A DNA stretch of 44,559 nucleotides from Bacillota bacterium (GTDB taxonomy: Bacteria > Bacillota > Clostridia > Acetivibrionales > DTU013): contig JAEZCA010000064.1 in assembly GCA_023412665.1 (NCBI GenBank), forward strand, positions 1-44,559, given 5' to 3'. A program made the position numbers and the translations under genes. Shown in pieces: positions 8,132 through 15,940 of the stretch. How positions within the stretch are numbered: position 1 is the first letter of the stretch; each line of letters starts with the position of its first letter. Below the pieces are notes generated by a model. The model ran no database searches, was not told where the DNA came from, and saw nothing but the letters and a program-made list of their open reading frames with translations.

Positions 8132-9149
8132 AATTATAGAAAGCCTGACGGTAACAGCAAGCCCTGCTCTGCCCGCAGATCCTACGGTTACAGGGGAGCC
8201 TTCTGTTGCCGATCCGGTTACTCAGGGTGCTAAACCTTTATTTGAGAGTATCGTGCAAAACCCTTTGCTCTTAGGGGTAGCTTTGGTAGTATTGCTTTTT
8301 TTTGTGGTACTTGTTTTTGTCCTGTTAAAGAAACGGAGAGCTAGTAAGTCAAAAGCTATAAAAATAGGAGAAAAGCCCATGAATGTGGTACCGGCCGGCT
8401 CCGTCCAAATAGGCAATGTGCAGAGTATCGGAAAGCGGGACAGCCAGCAGGACTGCTTTGGGATATCAGATTTGTCCAACAGGGATCTGCTGCGCGAGAA
8501 AGGACTATTGGCCGTTGTAGCAGACGGCATGGGTGGTTTGTCTAACGGAGCGGAGGTTAGTGCGCTGGTAACTCGCTCCATGTTAAACCAGTTTTCAACC
8601 AGGCCTGTTCCATCAGATGAATCCCAAGAGCTTATTAGCATGCTTTCCAACACAAATCGGGAAGTAAATGCTTTTTTAAAAAGTATCACTGAAAGAAGCG
8701 GTTCTACCCTTGTGGCAGTACTGATTAAGGAAATGAAGCTCCACTTTATATCTGTGGGTGATAGCCGGATATATCTTGTAAGAAATGGTGCCTTGACTCA
8801 GATCAACAGGGAGCATACCTACGCCTCAGAGCTGGATGAAAAAGCCGCAAAAGGCGAAATTTCCTGGGATAAAGCCAGAAACGATCCCCAGCGCAATGCT
8901 CTCACCAGCTATATAGGCATGGGAGATCTGGAGAAGATTGACCGTAGTATAAGACCATTACAGCTTGCATCGGGGGATAGAATCCTTTTACTGTCCGACG
9001 GTGTTTTCGGAACCTTGTCCGACGAGGAGATCCTTTCGGCCATGAGTCTTATACCATATGAGGCTTCATCTGAGCTGGAAAGACTTATTCTGTCTAAAAA
9101 CCGGAAAGGCCAGGACAACTTTACAGCCATCATTATTGAATGCTTCTAG
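8124..9149 (+). CDS. Membrane-anchored PP2C-family Ser/Thr phosphatase
   Basis: A 341-residue protein. The ATG at 8124 overlaps the end of the FHA gene (ATGAATAA) with a GAGAGG site just upstream; an in-frame ATG at 8055 would lie deep inside the FHA gene. An N-terminal Pro/Thr-rich segment precedes one TM helix (about 48-68) and a KKRR stop-transfer. The PP2C domain (about 95-340) carries the metal-binding motifs: D110 in RDSQQD, D134-G135 in VADGMGG, D213 in VGDSR, D292 in SDGV and D331-N332 in DNFTAI. All metal residues are present, so it should be active. It is expected to reverse Thr/Ser phosphorylation by the flanking kinases at the membrane. Confidence 0.92.
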   Translation: MNKIIESLTVTASPALPADPTVTGEPSVADPVTQGAKPLFESIVQNPLLLGVALVVLLFFVVLVFVLLKKRRASKSKAIKIGEKPMNVVPAGSVQIGNVQSIGKRDSQQDCFGISDLSNRDLLREKGLLAVVADGMGGLSNGAEVSALVTRSMLNQFSTRPVPSDESQELISMLSNTNREVNAFLKSITERSGSTLVAVLIKEMKLHFISVGDSRIYLVRNGALTQINREHTYASELDEKAAKGEISWDKARNDPQRNALTSYIGMGDLEKIDRSIRPLQLASGDRILLLSDGVFGTLSDEEILSAMSLIPYEASSELERLILSKNRKGQDNFTAIIIECF

Positions 9150-9184
9150 TCATTGTACGTCGTCCTTGTGCTTGATTTTCTTAG

Positions 9185-9358
9185 GTCCATTGCGAAATCA
9201 TACCGGAAGCAAAAACTGTTTTGTTGATTGATCATAAGTCCAGCTATGGAACCTATCTTGAAAATGGGACAAGGCTTACACCCAATCAGCCGTATACCCT
9301 CAAAAGAGGGGATAGCTTTTATCTGGCAAGCCACAAGAATAAGTACAGGATTTTGTAA
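9185..9358 (+). pseudogene. FHA-domain gene remnant (C-terminal half only)
   Basis: Between the phosphatase and the PrsW gene, one frame reads VHCEIIPEAKTV, then DHKSSYGTYLENG, RLTPNQPYTLKRGDSFYL and a TAA at 9356. This matches the second half of an FHA domain: (SR)xHC, SSYGT, then the closing strands, much like the FHA of the next gene. A TAG sits immediately upstream (9182-9184), there is no start codon or ribosome site, and the frame differs from the phosphatase. The N-terminal half including the GR motif is gone. It is best read as the leftover of a deleted FHA gene or of a domain once fused to the phosphatase. Confidence 0.8.
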
Positions 9359-9385
9359 CAGCTATTTTCTGTAGGAGGTACGCCC

Positions 9386-10666
9386 ATGAAATCCGGAGGC
9401 AATACTGTATTTTTCAAGAAAGGACTGGAATCCAGCCTAAAGCTGGGCGATGTGTTTTCAGATGTTTTCAGACCCCATAGCAAGCAAGATGGGGAGCGCA
9501 TGTTCATTGCAGGAACCGAGCTCAGTACCCCGAAAGAATGGGAAATGCTCTCGGAATGGAAAAAGCCCTGGCTTTTCTTCAGGGTTTTGATAGTAGGTCT
9601 GCTGATAACTTTATTGTCTTTTATTGCACTTATTTATATTGGCCCCAAAATGGTGCCGATGTTTATTATCGCTGGTTCCTTTGCAACTCCCATAGCCGTG
9701 CTGATTTTCTTCTGGGAGTTGAATGTCCCAAGAAATATCCCATTTTACGATGTAATAAAGATGTTCCTTTTAGGTGGAGTCATATCCATTCTTTTTACGG
9801 TCCTCTTTAGCTATGTGGTTCCTAATGGTCCAGCCAGCTTTGCTCCTTTTTCAGAGGAACCTGCAAAGGTTGCTGCATTGGCTATTTTCTTGAAAAAGGG
9901 CAATAAAAATAAATATATCTTAAACGGTATCCTCATTGGGGGTGCTGTAGGCGCGGGCTTCGCCGCTATTGAATCTGCAGGCTATGCTTTCGAGAGCAAT
10001 TCAATTGACACCATAATTCTTCGGGGAATACTTGCCCCCGGTATGCATGTGGCCTGGGCAGCCATTACCGGCGGTGCACTTGCAATGGTGAAAGGCAGCA
10101 GCAAGCTTGAGGGTAAACATTTTTTAAGTATTGAGTTTTTGAAATATCTTGCAATTTCTGTTGTGCTTCACTTTATCTGGAATTCCGGCATTGTCATTAT
10201 CGATTTTGGTGTCTATGGAAGCTTGATGCACTATATGCTCGTCGCTTTGGCCTGGGTTGTGTTGTTATTCCTGATAAACAAAGGCATCCAGCAGATTGTA
10301 ATATTATCCTCCGGCAGAGCAGTAAATGTACCCTTAAATGGTTATGAGAAGCCTGTTTTGTATGGCTTAGCGGGTGAATATGCGGGGAAAACCTTCCCGT
10401 TAAGCAATGGTAAGATAGTATTCGGACGTGATACTACCCTTGCTAATATCATATTCCCGCAGACCACTAAAGGGATCAGCCGCAAACACTGCACCTTGAG
10501 AATTGAAGGAAGCACCCTCTGGCTCAGTGATGACGGCTCAACCTACGGAACCTTCATTGGCTCCAACGAACGCCTTACTCCGGGAAACAGTGTCATGCTG
10601 GAAAACGGGCAGCAGTTCTATCTGGGCAGCCGGCAGGGAGCCCTGTTTGAAATCAGATACCAGTAA
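9386..10666 (+). CDS. PrsW-type intramembrane protease fused to a C-terminal FHA domain
   Basis: A 426-residue polytopic membrane protein with start ATG after GTAGGAGG. Residues 1-60 are a soluble N-terminal segment. About eight hydrophobic stretches follow (63-305) with the PrsW (M82-type) motifs: SEEPAK (E157, E158), AAIESAGYAF (E195), a conserved H221 in GMHVAW and H262 in LHFIWNS. The C-terminal part (about 323-426) is a cytoplasmic FHA domain with FGRD (346-349), GISRKHC (S365, R366, H368) and GSTYGTF. PrsW proteins do site-1 cleavage of anti-sigma factors in Bacillus; here the phosphothreonine-reading tail suggests that substrate recruitment or activation depends on the neighbouring kinases. 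No anti-sigma/sigma pair is in the window, so the substrate is unknown. All protease and FHA signature residues are present. Confidence 0.88.
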   Translation: MKSGGNTVFFKKGLESSLKLGDVFSDVFRPHSKQDGERMFIAGTELSTPKEWEMLSEWKKPWLFFRVLIVGLLITLLSFIALIYIGPKMVPMFIIAGSFATPIAVLIFFWELNVPRNIPFYDVIKMFLLGGVISILFTVLFSYVVPNGPASFAPFSEEPAKVAALAIFLKKGNKNKYILNGILIGGAVGAGFAAIESAGYAFESNSIDTIILRGILAPGMHVAWAAITGGALAMVKGSSKLEGKHFLSIEFLKYLAISVVLHFIWNSGIVIIDFGVYGSLMHYMLVALAWVVLLFLINKGIQQIVILSSGRAVNVPLNGYEKPVLYGLAGEYAGKTFPLSNGKIVFGRDTTLANIIFPQTTKGISRKHCTLRIEGSTLWLSDDGSTYGTFIGSNERLTPGNSVMLENGQQFYLGSRQGALFEIRYQ

Positions 10667-10693
10667 AAGTTATATACGGTGGGTGATAAAAAC

Positions 10694-12565
10694 TTGGATT
10701 TTAACAGACTATGTTTGAAATGCATGCGAGAGGGCGTCATTGATGGACGATGCAGCTTTTGCCAGACATTACCCGGGTTTACACAGGAACCTGTCTTTGC
10801 TCTGCCCGTGAACACAATTCTTCATGGGCGGTATCTGGTAGGTGCTGTTTTAGGCCATGGTGGTTTTGGTATTACCTATGTGGCCTATGATTTAAAAATG
10901 AATCAGCGGGTTGCTATAAAGGAGTATATGCCCGACGGTTTGTCCACACGTATTCCGGGTACAACAGAAATGACCGTCCATACTAATAAGGAGGATTATA
11001 ACTACGGGCTGAACAAGTTTCTGGAGGAAGCACGTATTATATACAAATACAATGAGGATTCAAACATTATTTCAGTTTCAGCCCTGTTTGAAGAAAATCG
11101 GACTGCTTACTACATCATGGAATATCTGGATGGCAGTGATCTAAAAAAGCATATTGCAAGCAGGGGCGGGAAGCTTGGCTGGACCGAGGCTTCCAACCTT
11201 CTGTTTCCAGTTTTTGATGCCCTTGATAAAATTCACAGTCAGAGTATCATTCACCGCGATATCAGCCCTGATAATATCTATGTTTGTAAGAACGGCAAAG
11301 TGAAGCTTCTTGATTTCGGGGCTGCAAGAGTTGCCCTGAAAGGGAAAAGCCAGAGCCTTTCCATAATTCTCAAAAGGGGATTTGCACCTGAAGAGCAGTA
11401 TCGCAGCCACGGCGAGCAAGGGCCATATACCGATGTCTATGCTCTTGCAGGCACACTGTATTACTGTCTTACTGGAAAGATCCCCCCCGAAGCGACCCAG
11501 CGAATGTATCAGGATGAGTTAATTCCTCCGTCTGAATTATGTCAGGGCCTGCCCCCATATGTGAACATGGCGATTGTTAAGGCCCTATCGGTAAAAGCAG
11601 AAAATCGATATCAAGCCATGAGTGAGTTCAGGGCGGCATTAAAGGGCGGAGCTCATGTGGCTAAGCAAGAATCAATAACAGGCAGTGAGCCAATTGCAGT
11701 GCAAAAAGCAAACTCATCCTATAGCTATATCAAAGCCAATCTGGGCAAAAGACTAGGCGCACTGATTCTGGATGGGCTATTGCTTGGACTTGTTTTTTAT
11801 GGCTTTGCCGGTCAGCTTCTTGAATTTGAAACCATGAGCGGTTACTATCTTTTTATCTTCATTGTCAGTACGGCCTATGGAGCTTGCTGTGAAGCATCAA
11901 AGTGGAAGGCTACCATTGGAAAACGAATCATGGGCCTTCAGGTAACAGATGGTAATGGTCATACCCTTACATTTGGCAAGGCGCTTTTAAGGAATGTCGT
12001 AAAATATTCAAACAGCCTTCTAAGTGGCTTGATTTCTATTGGAGTGGGAGGAATATCAAGCCTTGCAAATGGAGCATTCTGCTTAATGGGCAGTAACAAA
12101 CAGGCAGGGCATGACCTTCTTGCAAAGACTATGGTTACAGTAGCTCATTCCCACACCTCTTCAGGAGCAAGTGAAGGCTTTTATGAAAGTGCTGAAAACT
12201 CAATTTCGGGAAACAGGGGAGAAGGTAAACAAAAGGGAGCAACGGTAATATCGGGTGTTGAAGGTGTATCCGGTTACTACCGGAATGTATTCTTCCCTTT
12301 ATCGGACAAAAAGATAATTTTGGGACGAAATCCTGAGTATTGCAATATTGTTTTCCCCAATGGCTTACCCGGTATCAGCCGTGTTCACTGTGAAATATCT
12401 CTGGAGATAAATAATACAGTTATAAAGCTCAAGGATCTCGGTTCATCTCAGGGAACCTTTCTTGAAGGGGGAAGACGACTTGAAGCGCAGCAGGAAGTCG
12501 TCCTTTCAGCAGGGCAGGCGTTCACCATAGGTGACGACAATACCTTCAGAGTAAAGGCTTCATGA
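10694..12565 (+). CDS. Zinc-ribbon Ser/Thr kinase with RDD membrane domain and C-terminal FHA
   Basis: A kinase of about 623 residues. The TTG at 10694 is preferred because GGGTGAT lies 6 nt upstream; a GTG at 10679 in the same frame has no site. Order from the TTG: a CxxC...CxxC ribbon (about 7-23); kinase domain (about 45-315) with GHGGFG loop (54-59), VAIK K76, HRDISPDN (D189), DFG D207 and APEEQY; an RDD-family membrane domain (about 349-480) with GKRLGALILDGLLLG and ATIGKRIMGLQV; and an FHA domain (about 530-620) with LGRN, GISRVHCE and SSQGTF. Like the first kinase it has Ser in place of the usual catalytic-loop Lys. The RDD hairpin replaces the single TM, so both ends can stay in the cytoplasm. 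Writer and reader are thus combined in one chain. Confidence 0.9.
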   Translation: MDFNRLCLKCMREGVIDGRCSFCQTLPGFTQEPVFALPVNTILHGRYLVGAVLGHGGFGITYVAYDLKMNQRVAIKEYMPDGLSTRIPGTTEMTVHTNKEDYNYGLNKFLEEARIIYKYNEDSNIISVSALFEENRTAYYIMEYLDGSDLKKHIASRGGKLGWTEASNLLFPVFDALDKIHSQSIIHRDISPDNIYVCKNGKVKLLDFGAARVALKGKSQSLSIILKRGFAPEEQYRSHGEQGPYTDVYALAGTLYYCLTGKIPPEATQRMYQDELIPPSELCQGLPPYVNMAIVKALSVKAENRYQAMSEFRAALKGGAHVAKQESITGSEPIAVQKANSSYSYIKANLGKRLGALILDGLLLGLVFYGFAGQLLEFETMSGYYLFIFIVSTAYGACCEASKWKATIGKRIMGLQVTDGNGHTLTFGKALLRNVVKYSNSLLSGLISIGVGGISSLANGAFCLMGSNKQAGHDLLAKTMVTVAHSHTSSGASEGFYESAENSISGNRGEGKQKGATVISGVEGVSGYYRNVFFPLSDKKIILGRNPEYCNIVFPNGLPGISRVHCEISLEINNTVIKLKDLGSSQGTFLEGGRRLEAQQEVVLSAGQAFTIGDDNTFRVKAS

Positions 12566-12604
12566 GAAAATTTATTTTATCAATTAACAAAGGAGTCTAT
12601 AAGT

Positions 12605-13354
12605 ATGTTTTATAAAACAGCCCAATGCAGCCAAAAGGGCGGTCGCAGCTATAATGAGGACAGTGTTCTTTTTGAAGGCCGAGGTCCCGTTTTTGCAGGA
12701 GTTGTTGCCGATGGCCTCGGAGGACATGGCGGAGGTGAAATAGCCTCAGGGGTCGTCACCGACACGTTGGTGAAGGGATTTATGAAAGCCCCCGGGCTTC
12801 AGCCGGATAATATAAAAGAGCTTTTCAAACTGGCCAATAATGAGGTGCTTGCTAGGCAAACACCTTCAGTCCAAATGAAGAGTACGGCGGTCGGGGTTTT
12901 CTGTACCACTGCGGGAATGGCTGTAGCTCATACCGGGGATTCCAGATTTTATAGTTTTTCGAATGGAAAACTGGATTTTCAGACCAAGGATCATAGCGTT
13001 TCCCAGATGGCGATTCTTTCAGGAGAAATACCACAGGAGAAATTACGTTTTCATGAGGACAGGAACAAGGTCCTAAGAGCACTCGGAAATGATACCGAAA
13101 TAAAGCCGGATATAACTATATTTGAAACACCGAGACCTTTCCAGGCATTTCTTCTATGTACCGACGGCTTTTGGGAATACGTGCTTGAGGAAGAAATGGA
13201 GATTGATCTGGCAAAGTCAGTGACGCCACAGGATTGGATTGATTTTATGACTGCGCGATTAAGTCGGCGCATCAACGGTAAGAATGATAATTTTTCAGCC
13301 CTCGCCATATTTATTGTGCATGCTGATGAAGATATAACCATAAAGGAGTGGTAA
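12605..13354 (+). CDS. Soluble PP2C-family Ser/Thr phosphatase
   Basis: A 249-residue cytoplasmic phosphatase with an AAAGGAG ribosome site. PP2C motifs are complete: E18-D19 in SYNEDS, D36-G37 in VVADGLGGHGGG, D112 in TGDSR, D187 in CTDGFWE and D228-N229 in NDNFSA. It has no TM segment, in contrast to the other phosphatase of the island, so the pair may act on membrane and soluble pools. It ends one base before the GTG of the VWA gene, with a GGAG site inside its last codons, so the two are coupled. Confidence 0.92.
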   Translation: MFYKTAQCSQKGGRSYNEDSVLFEGRGPVFAGVVADGLGGHGGGEIASGVVTDTLVKGFMKAPGLQPDNIKELFKLANNEVLARQTPSVQMKSTAVGVFCTTAGMAVAHTGDSRFYSFSNGKLDFQTKDHSVSQMAILSGEIPQEKLRFHEDRNKVLRALGNDTEIKPDITIFETPRPFQAFLLCTDGFWEYVLEEEMEIDLAKSVTPQDWIDFMTARLSRRINGKNDNFSALAIFIVHADEDITIKEW

Positions 13355-13355
13355 T

Positions 13356-14909
13356 GTGAAGAACCTGAAGAGAATCCTGATAATTACGGTAATGACTTTT
13401 ATACTTGTTACCCGGACGGCATATGGGATTGAGCCTCTTGCGCTTAACCTGGAGAGTTTCAACTATGATGACGGAGCAATGAAGATATTTTTCAATACAT
13501 CTTATGATCAGGAACTAAAACCTGAGCAGTTAACACTTTCCATTGGTAATAAAAAGATGGGGGTAAGTGATTTAAAAAGAGTTGAATTCGCAGAAGCAGG
13601 AGTTACTTATTTATTCCTGGTGGATGTGTCAGGGTCCATGAGCGATAATAAACTGAAGGCTGTAAAACAGATTTTGAAGGATACGCTGGACCGGATTACT
13701 GAGAAAGACAACGCATGCATTTTTAGCGTTGGCAATGATGCTTACACAAATCCTGTTGTATCCTCCAAAAGCGAATATCAGTCACAGATTGATGCCATAG
13801 AAAGAAAGCCTTCGGAGGACACTAATCTATACAGCAGTATAGTAAAGGGATTGGATATCTTGCAAACAAGGAGTGAGGTACATGAAAAAAAATGCCTAAT
13901 TATTCTTTCGGACGGTGAGGATGTCTATCCTACCGGTATTACGCGAGATGAGGTATACAAGAAAATAGAGTCCTGTCATATACCCGTTTTTACAATTGCC
14001 ATGATGGAGAAGAAACAAACCCAGAAAATGATAGAAGCCTCCAAGACTCTCGGAAGCTTTGCACGTTATTCTCCCGGCGGCCTGGATATGGTTTTTGGTC
14101 TGGATGAAACCACTTCTTCCGAGCTTGCCGTAAAAATAGTATCAGCCGTTGAAACCGGCTATGTACTTATTGCCGATTTGTCCGATTATGTCTCGGACGG
14201 AAAAGAACAAGTACTTAAGCTGGAGCTAATAATGGAAACCGGCAGCGTCAGTGATAGTTATACCATCGATACCAACGGATTCACAGGGATAGCCTCTCCG
14301 TCACCGGCTCCCGAACCCGAGAATATCTATGAAGATAAGGCGGATGAACCAGTTGAGCCAGTTGAGCAAAGTAATTGGCTTTTGCTGATAATTGCAATAG
14401 CCGCTGGTGTTGTTATAATTGCTATCATCATAATTATTTTATTGAAAACCAGAAAGAAAAAGAATCAGAATAAAGACCCTAAGATTGATCAACCTGACAA
14501 TGAGCTCACAGTGGAGAAAAGTGAGAAGGAAGCCGAACTGGAAACAACTTCAATCTCTATAGACAGAACTGCTGACTCTTTTGTTTCTCAACCGGAGCCC
14601 CAGGAGCCTGACGTTACAATTGTTCTGACAAAGATGGATCACATGAGTAACCAGGTCTACATGGTTGATATATTCGGATCGATTGTTATAGGAAGAACAA
14701 AAGTAAAATCTGATCTTTCCTTCCCGGATGATGTCAAGCTTTCTTCCGCCCACTGCCAGATAAGTTTTTCGAGCAATAAGCTCTATCTTAAGGATTTGAA
14801 TTCCACAAACGGAACCTTTGTAAATGGTATTCCGATCAGCAGTCAGTATAAGCTTGAAAAAGACGATGTCCTTCAAATTGGCTCCCTTCAATTTCGAATC
14901 AACTGGTGA
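13356..14909 (+). CDS. Extracytoplasmic VWA-domain protein with TM helix and cytoplasmic FHA
   Basis: A 517-residue protein starting at GTG 13356, with GGAG 8 nt upstream. An N-terminal signal peptide (about 1-24) leads into a VWA domain (about 84-270) whose metal site is intact: DVSGS (D90, S92, S94), T156 in SEDTNLYS and D186 in ILSDGED. A Pro/Glu-rich spacer precedes one strong TM helix (341-364) with RKKK after it. A charged linker then leads to a C-terminal FHA domain (about 425-517) with IGRT (445-448), LSSAHC and NSTNGTF. Topology puts the VWA outside and the FHA inside, so the protein could pass a binding event inward or be tethered by the kinases from inside. Last of the tightly packed island genes. 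Confidence 0.9.
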   Translation: MKNLKRILIITVMTFILVTRTAYGIEPLALNLESFNYDDGAMKIFFNTSYDQELKPEQLTLSIGNKKMGVSDLKRVEFAEAGVTYLFLVDVSGSMSDNKLKAVKQILKDTLDRITEKDNACIFSVGNDAYTNPVVSSKSEYQSQIDAIERKPSEDTNLYSSIVKGLDILQTRSEVHEKKCLIILSDGEDVYPTGITRDEVYKKIESCHIPVFTIAMMEKKQTQKMIEASKTLGSFARYSPGGLDMVFGLDETTSSELAVKIVSAVETGYVLIADLSDYVSDGKEQVLKLELIMETGSVSDSYTIDTNGFTGIASPSPAPEPENIYEDKADEPVEPVEQSNWLLLIIAIAAGVVIIAIIIIILLKTRKKKNQNKDPKIDQPDNELTVEKSEKEAELETTSISIDRTADSFVSQPEPQEPDVTIVLTKMDHMSNQVYMVDIFGSIVIGRTKVKSDLSFPDDVKLSSAHCQISFSSNKLYLKDLNSTNGTFVNGIPISSQYKLEKDDVLQIGSLQFRINW

Positions 14910-15061
14910 AGATACAGGAGCAACAATAAATATTGAATATTGTCCTAGTTTAGCTGCATTTTCTTATTCGGGAGTTAATCATATTAAAGACAGATGCAAC
15001 AAGTTCACATAATTTGCATATTATGCGTTATGAAGCTGATTATGTGGAAGGAGGTAACCGG

Positions 15062-15430
15062 ATGACATACAGAGAGGCATTGGAAGCAAACAAAAGGAGC
15101 TACCGTTACATGATGATGAAAACCCGATTATATGCGGATAGCCCGGGAAGAGTCCTGCCTGGAACACGAGCCGGCGATTTTGCTGCAAATGAGAAGAATG
15201 GATCAAAAAACCTGATAAAGCTATTCATACCCGGCGGTACCGTCATCAATTTACTTGATATCATCGAGCTTTCGTCACCAAGCGGTATCTCGCTCAAGGC
15301 CAGTCTGCCATTTTTAGGTGGGGATACAAAAAACGGCATTAAATCATTGGTAAGCAAATTCATTTCTTCAGCCGGTCAGCCGGACGGACTGATAAGTATT
15401 GTCAAGATGGATGATGTGATTGATAAATGA
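15062..15430 (+). CDS. Small protein of unrecognised family (copy 1)
   Basis: A 122-residue protein; AAGGAGGTAACC just before the ATG at 15062 fixes the start. I do not recognise the family. The N-terminal 45 residues are basic and Tyr/Met-rich; the middle carries LFIPGGTVINLLDIIELSSP followed by SGI and then LPFLGG, and the C-terminus is charged. The middle is clearly shared with the next gene (15514-15759). There is no signal peptide or clear TM helix; the pattern suggests short beta strands with a hydrophobic core. It lies 152 bp after the VWA-FHA gene, so it may belong to the island, but the gap leaves room for its own promoter. Confidence 0.75.
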   Translation: MTYREALEANKRSYRYMMMKTRLYADSPGRVLPGTRAGDFAANEKNGSKNLIKLFIPGGTVINLLDIIELSSPSGISLKASLPFLGGDTKNGIKSLVSKFISSAGQPDGLISIVKMDDVIDK

Positions 15431-15513
15431 TCTGACATAATTAAAGGTAAACCAATTATGTTAACAATATTAATGTGGGATGCATAGTATGGAGTATAAT
15501 GGAGGTGAAATTT

Positions 15514-15759
15514 ATGGTAAACAGAGATTCTGATTGCAATAAAAAGAGTCCTTGTCCTCAGCTTCCGGGAACAGTACTTCGCATATTCATTCCCGCCGGC
15601 GCAGTGATCAATCTGTTGAATCTGGTCGAGCTTGCTTCTCCCAGCGGTATCTGTGTAATAATCAGGCTGCCCTTGCTGGGATGCCTCGGAGGCGCCGGAA
15701 ATGACCTGTTCAAACAGGTCAGGGCGGCAGGTGGAACAGTAGAAACACTGAACTTCTAA
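15514..15759 (+). CDS. Small protein of unrecognised family (copy 2)
   Basis: An 81-residue protein with GGAGGTGA 5 nt before the ATG at 15514. The body reads IFIPAGAVINLLNLVELASP then SGICVIIRLPLLGC, matching the previous small protein at more than half of the positions over about 30 residues. The N-terminus is shorter and contains Cys (CNKKSPC) not found in copy 1, plus another Cys in SGIC and LGC. The two are tandem paralogues separated by 83 bp. Function unknown; conservation of VINLL and ELxSPSGI suggests a structural motif rather than chance. A strong hairpin follows 51 bp downstream. Confidence 0.75.
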   Translation: MVNRDSDCNKKSPCPQLPGTVLRIFIPAGAVINLLNLVELASPSGICVIIRLPLLGCLGGAGNDLFKQVRAAGGTVETLNF

Positions 15760-15810
15760 TGAAGCAAAGTCCAATAATGCGCACTGCAGCGCAAATACCG
15801 GAGCATATTC

Positions 15811-15850
15811 AGCAAGCCGTGTATCCACTTGGTTGGATACACGGCTTGCT
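15811..15850 (+). terminator. 16-bp perfect hairpin closing the small-protein genes
   Basis: AGCAAGCCGTGTATCC and GGATACACGGCTTGCT are perfect complements with an 8-nt loop, followed by TTGCTTTC. The T content is modest, but stem strength and position after the last plus-strand gene, before a convergent gene, support a terminator. Confidence 0.7.
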
Positions 15851-15940
15851 TTGCTTTCAGCAAAAAAAGTGCCCTCGCGGGCAGAAAATGTATGGCGTAC
15901 AGCAAGCCTTCATAAGGCCGCCAAAAATGCTGGAAATTAT

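Noticed and set aside
4698..15759. Type VII or type VI secretion locus, or TerY-P tellurite-type cluster
   Set aside because: Kinase, PP2C, FHA and VWA genes suggest these, but no WXG100, EssC/FtsK, Tss, TerD or TerC gene is present in the window.
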